This document shows positions 4,652-5,074 of a stretch of 5,074 nt of DNA, in pieces (the first letter of the stretch is position 1; each line of letters opens with the position of its first letter). Below the pieces are notes generated by a model, which saw only the letters and a list, made by a program, of their open reading frames with translations, did no database searches and was not told the origin of the DNA. This DNA comes from Betaproteobacteria bacterium (GTDB taxonomy: Bacteria; Pseudomonadota; Gammaproteobacteria; Burkholderiales; Nitrosomonadaceae), in contig JAHZIU010000028.1 in assembly GCA_022601315.1 (NCBI GenBank), positions 1-5,074 on the forward strand. The letters run 5' to 3'. A program made the position numbers and the translations under genes.

Positions 4652-5074
4652 TTAAACGGAGAGCTTTGGTTCAATTTTCTCTGGTCTAAACTTGACAGGC
4701 GCCAGCATTCCCTTGCGCGCCCGGTGTGAAACGAACGGTTGAAGTTCTTCCCATTTCAGTACAAATTTTGATAGCTTGCTGCCCCGACCAATTCCGCTAA
4801 TTTGCAGTGGTGCGCCTTCCGGTAACACGGTTGTGGCGATTAGAGAATCGCCCGCGTTGAGTCCGAGAATGATAACGCCCTTGCCACCTGATAACTTCTT
4901 CATTTCACTGATCGGAAACGATAGTAGTTTGCCATTGCTACTAAGTGCAACAATCAAACTGCCACCCGCGACATTAACTGGCTCCAGTACGATACTTTCA
5001 TCATTTAACGTCATGAATGCTTTGCCTGCTTTTTGGCGTGATACTAAGTTTTTTAGGGTTGCAATAAAACCATA
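4652..5074 (-). CDS. parC: DNA topoisomerase IV subunit A, C-terminal part (runs off the window)
   Basis: The frame is open from the right edge: it reads YGFIATLKNLVSRQKAGKAF, passes the internal Met at 5014 and stops at 4652, giving 140 visible residues of a protein of about 750. ParC pairs with ParE as the A2B2 type II topoisomerase that decatenates daughter chromosomes; the visible part is the C-terminal beta-propeller that binds DNA and guides substrate choice. Typical ParC blocks are the YGF-hydrophobic-L-V-R-KAGKA blade segment, LSSNGKLLSFPISEMKKLSGGKGV, and near the end a KWEELQPFVSHRARKGML stretch matching the KLRPEELQ…GERGRRGTLM segment of the E. coli protein. The DNA-cleaving Tyr domain lies outside the window. 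The Met at 5014 is internal, not a start. The reading frame is intact where visible. Confidence 0.95.
   Translation of the reverse strand, partial: YGFIATLKNLVSRQKAGKAFMTLNDESIVLEPVNVAGGSLIVALSSNGKLLSFPISEMKKLSGGKGVIILGLNAGDSLIATTVLPEGAPLQISGIGRGSKLSKFVLKWEELQPFVSHRARKGMLAPVKFRPEKIEPKLSV

Noticed and set aside
4652..5014. Stand-alone 120-residue gene starting at the Met at 5014
   Set aside because: The frame continues upstream to the window edge with recognisable ParC sequence (YGFIATLKNLVSRQKAGKAF), so that Met is internal.

Overview
The window looks like a piece of a proteobacterial chromosome. The firmest taxonomic anchor is the C-terminal part of ParC (topoisomerase IV subunit A) at the right edge, which follows the gamma/betaproteobacterial ParC pattern closely. 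The AT-rich intergenic DNA, the IS110 and group II intron remnants and a pair of exported 'AHG…DDxC…IH…YQP' proteins would suit a Nitrosomonas-like betaproteobacterium or a related nitrifier or methylotroph. That assignment is inference from family memory, not something the sequence proves.

Layout: (1) 1-139 holds the tail of an unidentified gene and a strong intrinsic terminator. (2) 267-1757 holds two co-directional paralogous genes. Each encodes a signal peptide, a periplasmic domain whose predicted mature N-terminus is histidine, and a C-terminal membrane anchor. They are spaced closely enough to be one operon. (3) 1758-2215 is AT-rich non-coding DNA ending in a cluster of REP-like hairpins. 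(4) 2216-3826 is a mobile-element graveyard. The 5' part of a group II intron, with a reverse transcriptase broken by a stop and frameshifts, is joined tail to tail to the 5' part of an IS110-family (probably IS1111-type) element whose transposase is also frameshifted and truncated. (5) 3827-4219 is an AT-rich regulatory-looking region with a 16-bp perfect palindrome, a stem-loop and an 11-bp-period direct repeat. (6) 4220-4579 encodes a small lipoprotein with a Gly/His/Arg-rich repeat tail. (7) 4652-5074 (minus strand) is the 3' end of parC, convergent with the lipoprotein gene.

How the genes may work together: the paralogous pair presents conserved His and Cys residues at identical mature positions (H1, C11, H21, plus C35/36), which suggests periplasmic metal, possibly copper, binding. 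The His-rich lipoprotein would also be expected to bind transition metals in the envelope. The two loci are separated by dead mobile elements, and nothing in the sequence shows co-regulation. I see no complete new defence or mobile system. The least explained items are the N-terminal-His paralog pair and the structured leader of the His-rich lipoprotein.
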